Shown here: one piece after another, positions 5,487-7,143 of the stretch
How positions within the stretch are numbered: the stretch's first letter is position 1
Layout: every line of letters starts with the position of its first letter
Origin: Campylobacterota bacterium
GTDB lineage: Bacteria > Campylobacterota > Campylobacteria > Campylobacterales > SZUA-545
Assembly (NCBI GenBank): GCA_025997415.1
Contig: BNUO01000088.1
Location: 1-7,143, forward strand
Length of the DNA: 7,143 bases
Reading direction: 5' to 3'
Position numbers and translations under genes: made by a program
Notes under the pieces: model-generated
Databases searched by the model: none
Told to the model about the DNA's origin: nothing
The model's input: only the letters and a program-made list of their open reading frames with translations

Positions 5487-5906
5487 ATGCCTAGTTTGCA
5501 AAAACGGCTTGAAGGTGAGTCTAGCGACTTTGAAAAGCCGCTTACCCGTGAGGACATCAATGCTTATGCTGATAGTGTGAGACGGTTTGATTGTTGCAAT
5601 ACAGTCGAATTGACTGCTTCTATTCGCGGTCTCTATCTTTCACCAGCCGAGCCAAAGCCTCGCTTGGATCCAGAAACCAAGCTACCAAAACTCGATCCAA
5701 ATGGTGAAATCATCTACTGGCCACAACGCCACTACGCAAAGCTTGCGTTCGAAGGCGGCGAAATGGACACGGAAGTTCAAGCTACTTGGAATCTAAAGAT
5801 CGGAGACAAGAAAAAGTTTGTCGGTTCGCTTGGTCTGATTAACCGCTTTGGCGAAAATGTGATCGGTGCGGTTTTTCGTGCAATAGAGGAAGCTCCAAAG
5901 CTATAG
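5487..5906 (+). CDS. Hypothetical element protein, 139 aa (possible ssDNA-binding protein)
   Basis: No family is recognised from sequence. An acidic N-terminal helix region (1-35) is followed by alternating beta-like stretches: TVELTASIRGLYLS (39-52), YAKLAFEG (83-90), EVQATWNLKIG (96-106) and KKFVGSLGLI (109-118). Between the first two lies a Pro/Asp-rich loop with a near-repeat, LDPETKLPK (60-68) and LDPNGE (69-74). Size, lack of membrane segments and beta-rich core resemble the small OB-fold single-stranded DNA-binding proteins that accompany Rep in filamentous phages. The resemblance is one of layout and size, not of motifs. AAGG seven bases before the ATG is the ribosome site. A strong hairpin with an A-tract follows the stop codon by 18 bases. 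Confidence 0.72.
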   Translation: MPSLQKRLEGESSDFEKPLTREDINAYADSVRRFDCCNTVELTASIRGLYLSPAEPKPRLDPETKLPKLDPNGEIIYWPQRHYAKLAFEGGEMDTEVQATWNLKIGDKKKFVGSLGLINRFGENVIGAVFRAIEEAPKL

Positions 5907-5924
5907 CCCCAGCTGGTTTAACAA

Positions 5925-5962
5925 GGGGGTCATAGCGGTCGCTATGTCCCCCCAAAAAAAAA
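5925..5962 (+). other. Long GC-rich hairpin followed by nine A residues
   Basis: GGGGG (5925-5929) and CCCCC (5948-5952) close an outer stem. A T/T mismatch follows, then CATAGC (5931-5936) pairs with GCTATG (5941-5946) around a GGTC loop. The hairpin is followed by nine A (5954-5962) and the ribosome site of the next gene. On the plus strand the tract is A, not T, and on the minus strand the T-run comes before the hairpin, so neither direction makes a Rho-independent terminator. In a single-stranded DNA element such a hairpin could be a nicking/replication origin or a packaging signal. It could also control translation of the 5975 gene. Confidence 0.6.
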
Positions 5963-5974
5963 GAAAGGTTTCAA

Positions 5975-6133
5975 ATGTCTCACATTTTGTTAGTTGTGTG
6001 GAAGGTGTTCCGCCCTCTTCTCGTCAATATGGCTGTCAATACGCTCAAGCGTGTAGCAACTGAAGTTGATTCTGCGCTTGAATCAAAGGATGTTAATAAC
6101 ATCGTTCAAAAAGTCGGTAAGAAACGCAAATGA
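5975..6133 (+). CDS. Small protein with hydrophobic N-terminus and basic tail, 52 aa
   Basis: The protein has a hydrophobic/amphipathic N-terminal stretch (HILLVVWKVFRPLLVNMAV, 3-21), a helical middle with alternating acidic residues (24-45) and a basic end, GKKRK (48-52). The N-terminal segment is interrupted by Lys10 and Arg13, so it looks like an amphipathic membrane-associated helix more than a full transmembrane segment. Small proteins with a hydrophobic part and a basic C-terminus are common in filamentous phages (coat and minor virion proteins), but the order of charges here does not match a classical major coat protein and there is no clear signal peptidase site. AAAGG six bases before the ATG is the ribosome site. 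The stop overlaps the next start (ATGA, 6130-6133). Confidence 0.65.
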   Translation: MSHILLVVWKVFRPLLVNMAVNTLKRVATEVDSALESKDVNNIVQKVGKKRK

Positions 6134-6276
6134 ACGCAACAGAGCATATTAACGCCGCCTTGATTGCTTTGGATTTCGTTCTGTCCTCTGGTGATTTTTC
6201 AGTTCTTGAGGAAGTCCGCAAGCAGCTTGATCTAGCTCTTGCGGCGATCGCTTCTTACATGAAGGCTAAACAATGA
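6130..6276 (+). CDS. Small helical protein, 48 aa
   Basis: A 48-residue protein, MNATEHINAALIALDFVL to SYMKAKQ, predicted to form two amphipathic helices (about 4-18 and 23-44) split by SSGDF. No known domain is recognised. Both ends are coupled to the neighbours by ATGA overlaps (6130-6133 and 6273-6276). Its ribosome site is weak, so translation probably depends on the preceding gene. The overlaps on both sides, uninterrupted coding and similar codon use are the main evidence that it is real. Helical hairpins of this size often mediate dimerisation or act as phage accessory proteins; no function is assigned. Confidence 0.6.
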   Translation: MNATEHINAALIALDFVLSSGDFSVLEEVRKQLDLALAAIASYMKAKQ

Positions 6277-7143
6277 GTCGCCCTACCCTACTTTCGCAGA
6301 TTGTCGACACAATCAAGCTACACCTATATTCTGTGGCAGAAAATGACCTCGACTATGAACTGCTTTACGATCAGTTGCTTGAGCATAAAAGCCGCGCTCA
6401 ACAGTTACACAATACAAACAACGATGCTCGCGTTGTCAAATGGACGATCGGTAATGAATCGTTTAATGTTCGTGCTACTTCAGTTCGCGGCTTCTCTGTT
6501 GTGATCGAAAATGACGATGTAAGCATTGCCCTGCGTAAGTTTTCCAAAACTAGTCCATTTGCGCGTGTCGAATTTCGTTCATCGTTTCTTGTTCGTGCTG
6601 GACATAGACAGGCGATCGATTTCGCTTTGGCTTTTATGCGCCAAAAGATTACACCTGATTTCACGATCAAGGTTTCCGAGATACATCTAGCCGCCGATCT
6701 GCAAGGCTATGATTTTTCGGAACTTGATCTTCAGCGTTTCAAAACTCGTGCACGCCGCCGTGTATCACATCGTGAAGAATCTGTGATTCAGAACTCCTAT
6801 TATTGGGGTATGGACTTTACTGGGTTTGAGTTCGGCGGCGGCAATAAACGCCTTCGTATTTACAATAAAACGATCGAAATACGCAATAACGCTAATAAAG
6901 GTTATATAAAAAGTCGCTGGGAAACTAATCCAAACTATGATCAAAAAAAGACCGTTTGGCGCGTAGAAGCGCAATTTCGCCGCGAATATCTAAAAAAGAT
7001 TTCAACAACTCACGGCTTGCTTGACGGTTTTGAGTCTGTTTTACAATCAATTCCAGATTTATGGGTAATGATATTAAATGATTTTTCGTTTCGCTCGCTT
7101 ACTGAACACGAAGCGCTTATTTTGATGACAAAAAAGGTATTCA
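6273..7143 (+). CDS. Replication initiation protein, Rep_trans/phage type (3' end outside window)
   Basis: Open from the ATG at 6273 to the right edge, giving 290 residues without a stop. The central part has the pattern of the replication initiation factor family (PF02486, Rep_trans-like, which includes plasmid Reps and filamentous-phage RstA-type proteins). The motifs are S-E-I-H-L-A-A-D-L (135-143), matching the family's R-x-D-x-x-x-D strand; LRIYNKTIEI (194-203), matching LRxYDK; and VWRVEAQFRREYL (228-240), matching the RxE-x-Q/L-R strand. Tyr197 is a candidate nicking tyrosine. The N-terminal 130 residues are more variable and probably contribute to origin recognition. The expected role is to nick the element's origin and start rolling-circle replication. 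GAAGG seven bases before the ATG is the ribosome site, and the ATG overlaps the stop of the 48-aa gene. Assignment is by motif pattern, so the exact subfamily is uncertain. Confidence 0.8.
   Translation, partial: MSRPTLLSQIVDTIKLHLYSVAENDLDYELLYDQLLEHKSRAQQLHNTNNDARVVKWTIGNESFNVRATSVRGFSVVIENDDVSIALRKFSKTSPFARVEFRSSFLVRAGHRQAIDFALAFMRQKITPDFTIKVSEIHLAADLQGYDFSELDLQRFKTRARRRVSHREESVIQNSYYWGMDFTGFEFGGGNKRLRIYNKTIEIRNNANKGYIKSRWETNPNYDQKKTVWRVEAQFRREYLKKISTTHGLLDGFESVLQSIPDLWVMILNDFSFRSLTEHEALILMTKKVF

Larger units (their letters stand above)
4772..7143 (+). mobile_element. Putative integrated filamentous-phage-like or rolling-circle element, left part
   Basis: From 4864 to the right edge there are six same-strand genes, five of them under 140 codons, ending in a Rep_trans/phage-type replication initiation protein. 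The junctions are ATGA overlaps or short gaps holding strong hairpins. Such a compact set of small proteins plus a rolling-circle-type Rep is typical of inovirus genomes and related integrative plasmids. No integrase, transposase, coat, pIII or Zot gene is visible, so the class of element is not proven. The left limit is placed at the dif-like site but could be anywhere between about 4662 and 4863. The right limit is outside the window. Confidence 0.55.

Noticed and set aside
5925..5962. Rho-independent terminator after the 139-aa gene
   Set aside because: The tract after the stem is A on the plus strand, and on the minus strand the T-run precedes the stem, so neither direction has the needed T-tail.
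6301..6504. 67-codon plus-strand frame and minus-strand frames at 6398-6670 and 6765-6974
   Set aside because: All lie inside the Rep reading frame, which is open for 290 codons and carries recognisable motifs.

Overview
The window looks like a bacterial chromosome of moderate GC, probably from the Campylobacterota (epsilonproteobacterial) lineage. That guess rests on protein style only: a Cys-rich Helicobacter/Campylobacter-type Sel1 repeat at the left edge and the short MKK...FAFGA leader of the periplasmic binding protein. No rRNA or tRNA is present to fix the taxonomy. The hexamer CGATCG is strikingly frequent (14 copies seen).

Left part (1-4040). A broken Sel1-repeat fragment runs off the left edge on the minus strand. 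It is followed by a compact minus-strand operon read ssuD-ssuA-ssuC-ssuB. This encodes an FMNH2-dependent alkanesulfonate monooxygenase (SsuD, 381 aa), a periplasmic sulfonate-binding protein (SsuA), a membrane permease (SsuC) and an ATPase (SsuB). Together they import organosulfonates and release sulfite for sulfur assimilation. The flavin reductase gene ssuE is not in the window. SsuD keeps the family's length and framework but differs at three positions considered important in the E. coli enzyme.

Middle (4040-4860). A plus-strand stretch carries protein-like sequence that jumps between frames (probable gene relic). It is followed by an intact small unknown gene (4392-4661) with a strong ribosome binding site. 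A 200-base non-coding stretch then holds a 12-base perfect palindrome, a dif-like/promoter-like segment (4772-4799) and two overlapping inverted repeats just ahead of the next gene.

Right part (4864-7143). A tightly packed plus-strand cassette of small genes: a 133-aa unknown protein, a 50-aa helix-turn-helix protein, a 139-aa beta-rich protein, two proteins of 52 and 48 aa, and a replication initiation protein of the Rep_trans/phage-Rep type that is cut by the right edge. Three of the junctions are ATGA stop/start overlaps. An unusual long hairpin followed by nine A residues sits in the middle. This has the layout of the replication/regulation end of a small rolling-circle element, most likely an integrated filamentous (inovirus-like) phage or a related integrative plasmid. 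Its left boundary may be the dif-like site at 4772-4799. The structural or Zot-like genes that would prove a phage are not in the window.
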